Source: Acidimicrobiia bacterium
GTDB taxonomy: Bacteria > Actinomycetota > Acidimicrobiia > Spongiisociales > UBA5794
Assembly: GCA_030618675.1 (NCBI GenBank)
Contig: JAUXCV010000075.1
Location: forward strand, 1-7,387
DNA: 7,387 nt
Direction: 5' to 3'
In this document: positions 1-6,530 of the stretch, piece after piece
How the letters are laid out: every line of letters begins with the position of its first letter
Numbering within the stretch: position 1 is the stretch's first letter
Position numbers and translations under genes: made by a program
The notes under the pieces: model-generated
Seen by the model: the letters and a program-made list of their open reading frames with translations, nothing else
The model's database searches: none
Told to the model about the DNA's origin: nothing

Positions 1-1470
1 GGGAATGGCGGCGACGTCCCCGACGGTCTCCTCGGTCACCACGCGCCGGTGCCGGGTGTTCGGTCGTACAGTGATCCCATGGTCGGCCACGACGACGATC
101 ATCGTCTCGTCGTACAGTCCGGCCTCCTCCAGTTCTGCGATCAGATCTTCGATGACGCCGTCGACGTACCCGATCTGAGCGAGGTGCATCTGGTAAGCCT
201 GATCGACGAGCCACACATCATCACCCCATCCGGGACTCACGCTCCCTGGTGCCGCTCCCGGAGCCGAATATGTCTGCCCCGATGGAAGGTACTCCCACGG
301 TACGTGCGGAACGAGAGCGTGAAGGAAGAAGAGCCTCGGCTCGTCTCCGGACGTTCCGACGCTCTGTGTGAGCTGGGCGATCGGTTGGCGGCGGTCCGCG
401 GAGTACGTCAACTCCTGGAAACGAGCGGTTATGTCGTAGTCATTGCCGGCGTCTCCACCGGAGAAGTTGGACCACGTCGTGCCGATCGGTGGCAGGTCGT
501 CGGCCATGTCGTTTGGCAGGAACAGGTGTCCGGAGATGATCCTCAGATCGTTCACGAGGGAGCTCCACCTCTCCCCCATCGGACGCAGCGGGCGGCTGGC
601 GTTCTCGCATGCGTACTCAGGGCAGAGGTCGGTCACGGCTTCCTGGACATGGAGGTCGTATGTGTCGGCCAGGAGTGTGAACAGCGTGAACGGATGATCT
701 CCTGCGGTCGGTAGTTTGTTCGGAGGCGGGTTCTTCCCGGAGAGGATGGCCGGAAGCGAGTTCTCCGTCTGTTGCTGCACGGTGACGGCGTTCCTGAACC
801 ACGTTCCGTCCTCTGCGAGTCGGGCGAAGCCGGGATAGACATCCTCCTGAATATCCCCGTCGCCGTCCATCAGAGATGCGATCGGGAACTCGTCGAAGAT
901 CACCATGACGATCGGGGCGGGATCCTCGATGGTGATGTGGGATGGCTGTGCGATCTCGTTGGATGCGAACACGAGTTGCGAGACTGAGGAACCGAAGAGG
1001 AACAGACCGAGGACGACGATCGGTGCGATCGCTGCGAAGCGTCCCACCGACCGAAGCGACTCGTAGCGGTAGAAGGCGAACGCAAAGGCCAGGCCGGCGG
1101 CCCCGGCGAGTACCAGTTCGACCCAAGCCGGGAGACCGGCGAGCGGCGTGTGCGAGATGATCTGGAGAACGAGCATTCCCCCCAGGATCGCCAGGACGAT
1201 CCCGTGCAGCACGGTCCCGGTCGGCTGATGGAGTTTCCGAACCCCGACGACCGCCAATCCGATGAGGACCGGTATCACGACCGTCAGGAGGAGGCCCAGG
1301 AGAACGATGTCGATCGGCGGGGCCGCTCGCGCCAGGAAGAACTCCGCATTTCGGCCGAGCAGGTCGAGGAGCGGTTGTGCCACCGCGAGCACGAAGAGAA
1401 CGACACATGACACGACCACGTCGAGCGGCCCGATCCCCTCCGCTCTCGATCGGGAGGTCGTTCCGGTCAT
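1..1470 (-). CDS. Membrane sulfatase/LTA-synthase-superfamily protein (C-terminus cut by window)
   Basis: Seen: 490 codons stay open from ATG 1470 to the window edge. Five hydrophobic segments (about residues 15-38, 52-77, 87-106, 113-133 and 143-166) precede an extracytoplasmic alkaline-phosphatase-fold domain. Metal and catalytic positions are readable: FDEFP with Asp193/Glu194, TENSLPAILSG with Thr235, His384 and HVPW His389, and VADHG with Asp463/His464. Known: five spans plus a Glu/Thr/Asp/His set matches lipoteichoic acid synthases and related phosphoglycerol transferases, whereas true sulfatases have Cys or Ser, converted to formylglycine, where Thr235 sits. Inferred: an enzyme that transfers or removes phospho-alcohol groups on envelope glycans or lipids; pipelines would usually label it 'sulfatase'. 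The start lies 2 bp after the methyltransferase stop with no clear ribosome binding site, which suggests translational coupling. The C-terminus, probably 150-200 residues, is missing. Substrate is unknown. Confidence 0.85.
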   Translation of the reverse strand, partial: MTGTTSRSRAEGIGPLDVVVSCVVLFVLAVAQPLLDLLGRNAEFFLARAAPPIDIVLLGLLLTVVIPVLIGLAVVGVRKLHQPTGTVLHGIVLAILGGMLVLQIISHTPLAGLPAWVELVLAGAAGLAFAFAFYRYESLRSVGRFAAIAPIVVLGLFLFGSSVSQLVFASNEIAQPSHITIEDPAPIVMVIFDEFPIASLMDGDGDIQEDVYPGFARLAEDGTWFRNAVTVQQQTENSLPAILSGKNPPPNKLPTAGDHPFTLFTLLADTYDLHVQEAVTDLCPEYACENASRPLRPMGERWSSLVNDLRIISGHLFLPNDMADDLPPIGTTWSNFSGGDAGNDYDITARFQELTYSADRRQPIAQLTQSVGTSGDEPRLFFLHALVPHVPWEYLPSGQTYSAPGAAPGSVSPGWGDDVWLVDQAYQMHLAQIGYVDGVIEDLIAELEEAGLYDETMIVVVADHGITVRPNTRHRRVVTEETVGDVAAIP

Positions 1471-1472
1471 CG

Positions 1473-2930
1473 TCAGGCGATCGGTCGGAGAGCGAACATG
1501 ATCCGGGTGCCGCCCGGCAGTTCCTCTTCGCTCTCAATCACGAAATGCTCTTTGAGATATGAACGCAGATCCGTCTCGTTGTAGTCCCGGTGGATCTCGT
1601 GAGGCTTCCTGTTCACCGTGAGTCCACGGACCATCGGATCGTCGGGTGAGACGAATTCGAAGATCACCCTTGCCTCCAGGTCCGCCAGCCAGTCGACGAA
1701 TGCCTTGAGCGGAACGTTCCGTCCGATGACGAGGTGATGGACCACCGCCAGGCAGAGGACGAGATCCGGCGACGACCGATCGACGAGTGGCGGACGTTCG
1801 AGTCCGCGCCACCCGATGCCGGGCGACGGATCGGCCAGATCCTGGACCATCGGAAGAACGTTGTCGGGGCCACTCGCAGACAGCGACCGGTAGAACTCGT
1901 CGAGGATCACCTCGTCGGCGTCCAGGGCAAGCACATAGCCCGCGGTCCCGGCAGCCAGTCTCGAGAAGTATCCGTCGTTCGCTCCGACGTCCCAGACAAC
2001 GGTCGGGGCGTCGACAGCCAGAGAGCGCGTGATGAATGCCGCCTTGGCGCCCCGGTGCACTCGCACGTGGTCGCACTCCGTTGCGTATTCATTCCAACGC
2101 GACGAGCCGGGATTCCATTCGAGTCCGCTCACGATCCGACGGAGACCGTTGACGTTGGACTCGATCATCTCCTTGGTGAACCCGGCGTCCTTGAGTTCGG
2201 AGCGGACGTTTCGGCCCCCACCGTGATCTCGCCGCTCGGCTCGCGCCGGGAGCGCCACGTGGAGCAGCCCGCTCTTACGGAGCAGATCACGTGAGGACAT
2301 GACCCGGCGAAGCTGCTCCGCTGTGAGACCATCGGGCTGGCCGCGCAACCAGGGCTGGAACGGGATGCCAACGTGCGCGGTCAGCATCAAGGGGTAGAGG
2401 TACTGGCCGAGGAACTGGCGATACCCGACCCAGATGTCGCCCTCTTCGAGCGTTTCGAACGAACCGATATCGATGAAGACGGGTTTGCGACCGAGCCACT
2501 GAACGTTGAACGGCGTCGAGTCTTTGAGGATCATGTCTTCAGCAAGCGCCGCCGAAAGAAGATCGAGTTGGAGCATGGCAGCGTCTCGCAGCATGGAGAA
2601 CGTCCATTCGTACGGGTACGAGACGATGGGGATCGGCTCGTGTCGCAGCACCCCGGCCCACTCGACTCCGTCGATCGACTCCACGTCGACCGCCGGCGTC
2701 GTCCCAACGATTCGACCGTCTGCAACGCCTTCGGCGAAGAACCGTGTGCCCGCGAGTTTGCGCCAGTTCTCCATGGACCGCTGGTCGAGCGCTCGGTAGA
2801 TCTCGCCGTTCTGATGGAATACGCGACTTCCGGGGTCCCGGAACGAACCGGCGTTCACGCGGCGACCGCTATCGATCCGGGCCCTTTCCGAACGATGTGT
2901 CGCGGCGTCGGGGATTGCGTCGTCCACCAT
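1473..2930 (-). CDS. Kinase-like domain fused to class I SAM-dependent methyltransferase
   Basis: Seen: 485 residues, complete. The C-terminal part (about 285-485) is a Rossmann methyltransferase: motif I VVWDVGANDGYFSRLA (311-326), acidic residue Asp337 in LALDAD, and motif IV DLVLCLAVVHHL (389-400). The N-terminal part (about 35-230) contains YPYEWTFSMLRDAA (105-118) and LKDSTPFNVQWLGRKPVFID followed by IGSFE (135-159). Asp137, Asn142 and Asp154 in that stretch match the spacing of the catalytic loop and DFG Asp of protein-kinase or aminoglycoside-kinase folds. I see no convincing ATP-binding Lys or Gly-rich loop. Known: this N-terminal segment recurs in actinobacterial proteins annotated simply as methyltransferases, some related to nodulation protein NoeA. 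Inferred: it may phosphorylate and methylate a glycan end, as WbdD does with the opposite domain order. Substrate is unproven. It sits 14 bp after the small membrane protein and 2 bp before the LtaS-like gene, so one transcript is likely. Confidence 0.87.
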   Translation of the reverse strand: MVDDAIPDAATHRSERARIDSGRRVNAGSFRDPGSRVFHQNGEIYRALDQRSMENWRKLAGTRFFAEGVADGRIVGTTPAVDVESIDGVEWAGVLRHEPIPIVSYPYEWTFSMLRDAAMLQLDLLSAALAEDMILKDSTPFNVQWLGRKPVFIDIGSFETLEEGDIWVGYRQFLGQYLYPLMLTAHVGIPFQPWLRGQPDGLTAEQLRRVMSSRDLLRKSGLLHVALPARAERRDHGGGRNVRSELKDAGFTKEMIESNVNGLRRIVSGLEWNPGSSRWNEYATECDHVRVHRGAKAAFITRSLAVDAPTVVWDVGANDGYFSRLAAGTAGYVLALDADEVILDEFYRSLSASGPDNVLPMVQDLADPSPGIGWRGLERPPLVDRSSPDLVLCLAVVHHLVIGRNVPLKAFVDWLADLEARVIFEFVSPDDPMVRGLTVNRKPHEIHRDYNETDLRSYLKEHFVIESEEELPGGTRIMFALRPIA

Positions 2931-2944
2931 GATCGAACCGAACG

Positions 2945-3145
2945 TCAGTCCGACGACGGATTAGGTGCCGCAGACTCGTCGGCGTTGCTCGGTTCAGTCT
3001 CCTGCTCCGCTTCGGCCGCCTTGTTCTTCCTGGCCAACCGACTGCGCTTGGTCTTGAACAACACTGCGACGCCCGCCGTGCCTCCCAGGAGGGCCTGCAC
3101 GATAAGGGTGCCGGTTCCGGGATCGAGATATGCAAAATGAGTCAT
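2945..3145 (-). CDS. Small YLDPGTG-motif membrane protein
   Basis: Seen: 66 residues, with YLDPGTG at 6-12 running directly into one hydrophobic segment (13-30). A basic stretch (KTKRSRLARKNK, 31-42) and an acidic, Ala/Glu/Ser-rich tail (43-66) follow. The positive charges after the span predict the N-terminus outside and the tail in the cytoplasm. There is no cleavable signal peptide. ATG 3145 is supported by an AGGA ribosome binding site 7 bases upstream. Known: I recall short proteins with a Y-[IL]-D-P-G-T-G-S/T motif encoded beside sulfatase-like and polysaccharide genes; no function is established that I know of. Inferred: it leads a three-gene unit with the kinase-like/methyltransferase and LtaS-like genes and may be a small membrane partner of the latter. 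Function is unknown. Confidence 0.82.
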   Translation of the reverse strand: MTHFAYLDPGTGTLIVQALLGGTAGVAVLFKTKRSRLARKNKAAEAEQETEPSNADESAAPNPSSD

Positions 3146-3152
3146 GGGGAAG

Positions 3153-3156
3153 TCCT
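3153..3156 (-). promoter_or_regulatory. Ribosome binding site of the small membrane protein gene
   Basis: AGGA on the minus strand, followed by seven bases (CTTCCCC) and the ATG at 3145. This fixes the start of the 66-residue protein. It is the only clear Shine-Dalgarno in the minus-strand block; the two downstream genes start close behind the preceding stop and have weak sites. Confidence 0.6.
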
Positions 3157-3211
3157 GTACCGTCCATCCGGGACCGTGCTCGGGCCAACGCGTCTCACGC
3201 CGACCGGAGGA

Positions 3212-3217
3212 AGTCTA
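3212..3217 (-). promoter_or_regulatory. Possible -10 element for the minus-strand operon
   Basis: TAGACT on the minus strand fits TANNNT and would place transcription start near 3205, leaving a 5' leader of about 60 bases. No good -35 hexamer stands 16-18 bases upstream; that position is covered by the inverted repeat at 3232-3245, which could mean activator or repressor control. This is pattern matching only. Confidence 0.25.
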
Positions 3218-3231
3218 ACCCTGGATCCTGT

Positions 3232-3245
3232 TTCGACGGGTCGAA
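3232..3245. promoter_or_regulatory. Operator-like inverted repeat in the divergent promoter region
   Basis: TTCGAC-GG-GTCGAA is a perfect 6-bp inverted repeat with a 2-bp centre. It lies between the divergent small membrane protein gene and the FGGY kinase gene, near the expected -35 region of the minus-strand promoter. Its size and symmetry suit a dimeric regulator, but no regulator gene is in the window and no second copy was found nearby. The spacer is too short to form an RNA hairpin with this loop, so a DNA site is the better reading. Confidence 0.35.
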
Positions 3246-3303
3246 TCCTTTGAAATCGTGGGTGACGGTGTCCATCGATTCACCGCCCGAGACCCTCAAG
3301 GGG

Positions 3304-3309
3304 TACCGT
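3304..3309 (+). promoter_or_regulatory. Possible -10 element giving a leaderless kinase transcript
   Basis: TACCGT fits TANNNT and ends 7 bases before ATG 3317, the spacing typical of leaderless actinobacterial transcripts that begin at the start codon. The competing reading is that AAGGGG at 3298-3303 is a ribosome binding site for GTG 3308 (4 bases) or ATG 3317 (13 bases); neither spacing is ideal. No clear -35 was seen. Confidence 0.25.
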
Positions 3310-3316
3310 GGCCGCC

Positions 3317-4870
3317 ATGGATGGACCCTCGCATGTGCTTGCCATCGACCTTGGAACGTCCGGGCCGAAGGTCGCGCTCGTATCGAACCGGGGAGAAGTC
3401 CTGGCCAAGGCTTCCGAGTCCGTTGAACTCATCCTGTACGAAGGTGGTGGTGCAGAGCAGGATCCTCATGCCTGGTGGAGGGCGATCGCCACCGCAGTAC
3501 AACGAACGGTTGCGGCCTCCCCATCGACCCGGATCGCAGCGGTCTCGGTCACGACGCAATGGTCGGGCACGGTGACCATCGATGCGGAGGGAGAGCCGAT
3601 CGGCAACGCGATCATCTGGATGGACTCCCGGGGGGCCCGCTATCTCGAGGATCTCACAGCCCCGGGGCGGTTCAAGATCCAGGGATTCGATCCGCGAAGG
3701 GCACGCCGGTGGGTGGCATCCACAGGGGGTGCTCCTTCGGGAGCCGGGAAAGACCCGATCGCTCACATCCTCTACCTGAGAAACGAACGCCCCGATGTTT
3801 ATGACGCGGCAGCGAAGTTCCTGGAACCGAAGGACTACATCAACCTTCGACTCACCGGTAGAACCGTCGCGTCGTATGACTCGATCGCCCTGCACTGGCT
3901 GACCGACAACCGTGATCCTGACTCCGTCGACTACGACGACGTTCTCCTCGACTACGCCGGACTGAAGAGGGATCAGCTCCCGACCCTGTGCCACGCGACC
4001 GAGGTGATCGGCGGACTGACCGCCGCCGCCGCCGAGGAACTGGGGATCCCAGAAGGAACTCCCGTCGTCGCCGGCACACCCGACGTTCACTCCGCTGGTA
4101 TCGGCGCCGGTACCGTGCGGGATTACGCCGCACACCTCTACATCGGCACGTCGTCATGGCTCAGCTGTCATGTGCCGTACAAGAAGACCGATCTGTTGCA
4201 CTCGATCGCTTCCCTACCCGCCGCCGTTCCCGGGCGGTGGCTGGTTGCCAATGAGCAAGAGACTGCGGGGAAGGCGGTCGAGTGGGTGGCCTCCATCATG
4301 TACCCCGGACGTGACATCGATGGATCGGTGTACGAGGAACTCAACGCGGCCGCGGCCTCCGTGTCTCCGGGGTCCGGTGGAGTGGTCTTCACACCGTGGC
4401 TCTACGGTGAGCGCACCCCCGTAGAGGACGCCAACCTGCGGGCCGGTTTCTTCAACCAATCCCTCGACACGGGTCGGGATGAGATGATCCGATCGGTGTT
4501 CGAAGGTGTTGCTTACAACACGCGCTGGCTCCTCGAGACCGTTGAACGATTCACGAAGCGGCGTCTCGACCCCATTGCCATGGTCGGCGGCGGTGCCCGA
4601 TCTGCGCTCTGGGCCCAGATCCACGCCGACGTACTCGACCGGACGATCATCCGCCGCGATGAGCCGATCTGGGTGAACGTCCGCGGCGCGGGGATGCTGG
4701 GACATGCCGCCCTTGGGCACATCGAATGGGACGAGATCGACGCGATGGCGCCCACGGCAGCCACCCATGAACCCAACCCAGCCAACCGGGCCGTCTACGA
4801 CAACCTGTACGACACGTTCCGTCGTATCTACAAAGCGAACCGTGGCATCTACCGTCGCCTCAACGGCTGA
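3317..4870 (+). CDS. FGGY-family carbohydrate kinase (xylulokinase-like)
   Basis: ATP-dependent kinase of the FGGY sugar/polyol family, cytoplasmic. Seen, numbering from ATG 3317 (517 residues, normal family length): N-terminal phosphate-binding IDLGTSG (10-16), QWSGTV (81-86), WMDSR (101-105), GTPD with the likely catalytic base Asp256, GTSSW (277-281), PWLYGERTP (360-368) and the C-terminal adenosine motif GGGARS (424-429). Both ribonuclease-H-like halves are complete. Known: xylulokinases carry related motifs, with QMHG at the substrate loop. Here the loop reads QWSG and the catalytic stretch GTPDVHSAG, so xylulose should not be assumed. GTG 3308 is an in-frame alternative start adding three residues. 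The lyase gene begins 7 bp after the stop, so the kinase product is a plausible lyase substrate or shares its pathway. Confidence 0.9.
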   Translation: MDGPSHVLAIDLGTSGPKVALVSNRGEVLAKASESVELILYEGGGAEQDPHAWWRAIATAVQRTVAASPSTRIAAVSVTTQWSGTVTIDAEGEPIGNAIIWMDSRGARYLEDLTAPGRFKIQGFDPRRARRWVASTGGAPSGAGKDPIAHILYLRNERPDVYDAAAKFLEPKDYINLRLTGRTVASYDSIALHWLTDNRDPDSVDYDDVLLDYAGLKRDQLPTLCHATEVIGGLTAAAAEELGIPEGTPVVAGTPDVHSAGIGAGTVRDYAAHLYIGTSSWLSCHVPYKKTDLLHSIASLPAAVPGRWLVANEQETAGKAVEWVASIMYPGRDIDGSVYEELNAAAASVSPGSGGVVFTPWLYGERTPVEDANLRAGFFNQSLDTGRDEMIRSVFEGVAYNTRWLLETVERFTKRRLDPIAMVGGGARSALWAQIHADVLDRTIIRRDEPIWVNVRGAGMLGHAALGHIEWDEIDAMAPTAATHEPNPANRAVYDNLYDTFRRIYKANRGIYRRLNG

Positions 4871-4873
4871 GGA
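4869..4873 (+). promoter_or_regulatory. Ribosome binding site of the lyase gene, overlapping the kinase stop
   Basis: GAGGA shares its first two bases with the kinase TGA stop and lies 4 bases before ATG 4878. It supports 4878 as the true start of the lyase rather than the in-frame ATG 4704 inside the kinase gene, and suggests translational coupling. Confidence 0.5.
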
Positions 4874-4877
4874 CCCC

Positions 4878-6389
4878 ATGAGCACCATCGACCGAGCGAA
4901 GAACCTTCTCGACAGGCTTCCGCCTCGCCTTGCGTCGGCGATCATCGGCGGAGCGGGGAAGATCCCAAAGATGCGGACCGTCCTCGAGGCCGAGTACGAG
5001 ACGCTGCTGGACGCTGCTCCGGTCGTGCGGCCGGACGCCGACGTGCCTGTGTACTCGCGGCTCCCGGAAACCGGTCGGGATCGCGACGAGATCGTTGCCT
5101 TCGTTGCAGCGCTCGCCGAGTCGGAGCAAGGCGAGTGGAGCGACGGCTACGCCTCGGGGGCGGTGTACCACGGGAACGCCCAGCACATCGAGTTCCTGAA
5201 CGAGGTCTACGCGCTGCAGTCACAGTCCAATCCCCTCCATCTCGACGTCTGGCCATCGGGCATGAAATTCGAGGCCGAAGTTGTCGCGATGACCGCTGGG
5301 ATGCTCGGGTCGGCAGCAGCAGCGGAACGAGGCGACGAGATCGTCGGGACCGTCACGTCGGGAGGCACGGAATCGATCATCATGGCGATGAAGGCCTACC
5401 GGGATCGGGCCGGGATAGCCAAGCCGGAGATGGTCATCCCCGACTCGGCTCACGTAGCCTTTGACAAGGCAGCGGCCTACTTCGGCTATAGGCAGATCCG
5501 GGTCCCCGTCGGATCCGACTACCGGGCCGACGTCGATGCGATGGCTGCCGCCGTAACGAAACGGACAGTCGTCGTTGCCGGATCCACACCGGGCTTTCCA
5601 CACGGTGTCATCGATCCCATTCCGGAACTCTCCGACATGGCCCGTGAACGGGGAGTGGGCTTCCACACCGATGCGTGCCTCGGTGGCTTCGTGCTCCCCT
5701 GGGCCGAACGCCTCGGGTATCGCGTTCCCCTCTTCGACTTCCGGCTTCCCGGTGTGACGTCGATGTCGGCCGACACCCACAAGTACGGGTACTCCGCAAA
5801 AGGAACGTCGGTTGTCCTGTACCGGGGCAGAGACCTCCGCAGGTATCAATTCCACGTGGCCACCGAGTGGCCGGGGGGCCTCTACTACTCCCCTAGCCTC
5901 GCGGGAAGTCGTCCGGGAGCCCTCCTGGCGACCGCATGGGCCGCGCTCGTGTCCATGGGAGAAGACGGCTATCTCCGAGCGACGGAATCGATCCTGGAGA
6001 CGGGCGCTCGGATCCGAGAGGGCATCGGTGAGATCGAAGGCCTTCACGTCCTCGGTGATCCCTTGTGGGTGATCGCGTTCGGCTCCGATGACATCGATAT
6101 CTACGAGGTCATGGCTCGAATGGCCGAGCGTGGATGGAGTCTCAACGGCCTGCACCACCCCCCGGCCGTTCACATCGCCGTCACTCTCCGCCACACCCAA
6201 CCGGGCGTTTCCGAACGCTTCCTCGATGACCTCTCAGCGTCCGTTGATGATGCCCGCGCGGCCGGAGGTGGAGCGACCACGGGCGCTGCACCGATGTACG
6301 GCATGGCAGCCACGTTCCCGTCACGTGGCGCCGTCAACGAGTTGATGACCCGCTACATCGACAGGATCTACGAGATCGACGAGAAGTGA
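4878..6389 (+). CDS. Sphingosine-1-phosphate lyase family PLP enzyme
   Basis: Known family reaction: PLP-dependent retro-aldol cleavage of phosphorylated amino alcohols, giving phosphoethanolamine and an aldehyde from sphingoid base phosphates. Seen: 503 residues; SGAVYHGN (93-100, Tyr97), SNPLH (117-121), cofactor phosphate loop TSGGTES (160-166), PLP-stacking His192 in SAHVAFDKA, STPGFPHGVIDP (236-247), Asp265 in HTDACLGG for the pyridine nitrogen, Schiff-base Lys302 and Lys308 in SADTHKYGYSAKG (297-309), GSRPG (343-347), and TTG..PMYGMA (467-477). From memory, these track the human and Symbiobacterium lyases throughout, including the C-terminus. The N-terminal membrane span of eukaryotic lyases is absent, so it should be cytosolic, and the length matches known soluble bacterial lyases. 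Glutamate/aromatic decarboxylases are less likely given these lyase-specific stretches. No sphingolipid biosynthesis gene is in view, so the substrate may differ. It is coupled to the upstream FGGY kinase. Confidence 0.93.
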   Translation: MSTIDRAKNLLDRLPPRLASAIIGGAGKIPKMRTVLEAEYETLLDAAPVVRPDADVPVYSRLPETGRDRDEIVAFVAALAESEQGEWSDGYASGAVYHGNAQHIEFLNEVYALQSQSNPLHLDVWPSGMKFEAEVVAMTAGMLGSAAAAERGDEIVGTVTSGGTESIIMAMKAYRDRAGIAKPEMVIPDSAHVAFDKAAAYFGYRQIRVPVGSDYRADVDAMAAAVTKRTVVVAGSTPGFPHGVIDPIPELSDMARERGVGFHTDACLGGFVLPWAERLGYRVPLFDFRLPGVTSMSADTHKYGYSAKGTSVVLYRGRDLRRYQFHVATEWPGGLYYSPSLAGSRPGALLATAWAALVSMGEDGYLRATESILETGARIREGIGEIEGLHVLGDPLWVIAFGSDDIDIYEVMARMAERGWSLNGLHHPPAVHIAVTLRHTQPGVSERFLDDLSASVDDARAAGGGATTGAAPMYGMAATFPSRGAVNELMTRYIDRIYEIDEK

Positions 6390-6407
6390 GCCGGTAGCCC
6401 CCCTGGC

Positions 6408-6425
6408 CGCTTGAGGTGTCAAGCG
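6408..6425 (+). promoter_or_regulatory. Perfect 7-bp hairpin after the lyase gene
   Basis: CGCTTGA-GGTG-TCAAGCG forms a 7-bp stem with a 4-base loop, 18 bases after the lyase stop. Neither side has a U-tract, so it is not a classical intrinsic terminator. It may protect the 3' end of the kinase-lyase mRNA, weakly terminate, or act as a DNA site. Its last three bases are shared with the next hairpin. Confidence 0.4.
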
Positions 6426-6503
6426 TAGAAAACGGCACGAATCCGTCGGTTCTCTACGCCAGACGCCTACATGGCGCGTTTGTGTGGCACTATGGAGGTG
6501 TCA
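6413..6503 (+). repeat. 9-bp direct repeat GAGGTGTCA (6413-6421 and 6495-6503)
   Basis: The two copies are 82 bp apart, start to start, between the lyase gene and the 38-residue protein gene. Both could pair with GACACC at 6524-6529, just before the start codon at 6531. The copies may be regulator sites or alternative RNA pairing partners; a chance match cannot be excluded. Confidence 0.35.
6423..6459 (+). promoter_or_regulatory. Imperfect 11-bp hairpin with 15-base loop
   Basis: GCGTAGAAAAC (6423-6433) pairs with GTTCTCTACGC (6449-6459) with one mismatch. The loop can itself form a 4-bp ACGG/CCGT stem (6432-6435 with 6443-6446), but this competes for the innermost two pairs. No T-run follows, so a terminator call is weak. 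It overlaps the hairpin at 6408-6425 by three bases, so the two are not fully compatible. Confidence 0.35.
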
Positions 6504-6516
6504 TCAGAGACCATCC

Positions 6517-6524
6517 AGGAGGAG
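6517..6524 (+). promoter_or_regulatory. Strong ribosome binding site of the 38-residue protein gene
   Basis: AGGAGGAG lies 6 bases before ATG 6531, the best Shine-Dalgarno in the window. GGTGTC (6497-6502) and GACACC (6524-6529) could form a 6-bp stem that puts this site in its loop and its edge, which might tune initiation. Confidence 0.7.
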
Positions 6525-6530
6525 ACACCC

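Noticed and set aside
49..714. 221-codon plus-strand open frame
   Set aside because: Antisense to the LtaS-like gene, whose minus-strand frame carries clear catalytic motifs and continues across the whole region; the plus-strand translation shows no domain.
617..1537. 306-codon minus-strand open frame
   Set aside because: Out of frame with the LtaS-like gene; Arg/Asp/Pro-rich translation typical of a GC-rich frame shadow, and it overlaps the methyltransferase end.
2373..3140. 255-codon plus-strand open frame
   Set aside because: Antisense to the methyltransferase and the small membrane protein, with no motifs or ribosome binding site.
4704..4877. N-terminal extension of the lyase to ATG 4704
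   Set aside because: The extra 58 residues overlap the kinase gene, are low-complexity Thr/Pro/Arg, and the GAGGA site supports ATG 4878, which gives the normal length of soluble bacterial lyases.
5220..6200. 326-codon minus-strand open frame
   Set aside because: Antisense to the strongly supported lyase gene; no recognisable domain.
6408..6459. Intrinsic terminator after the lyase gene
   Set aside because: Hairpins are real as sequence symmetry but no T-run follows on either strand, so I list them only as possible structure.
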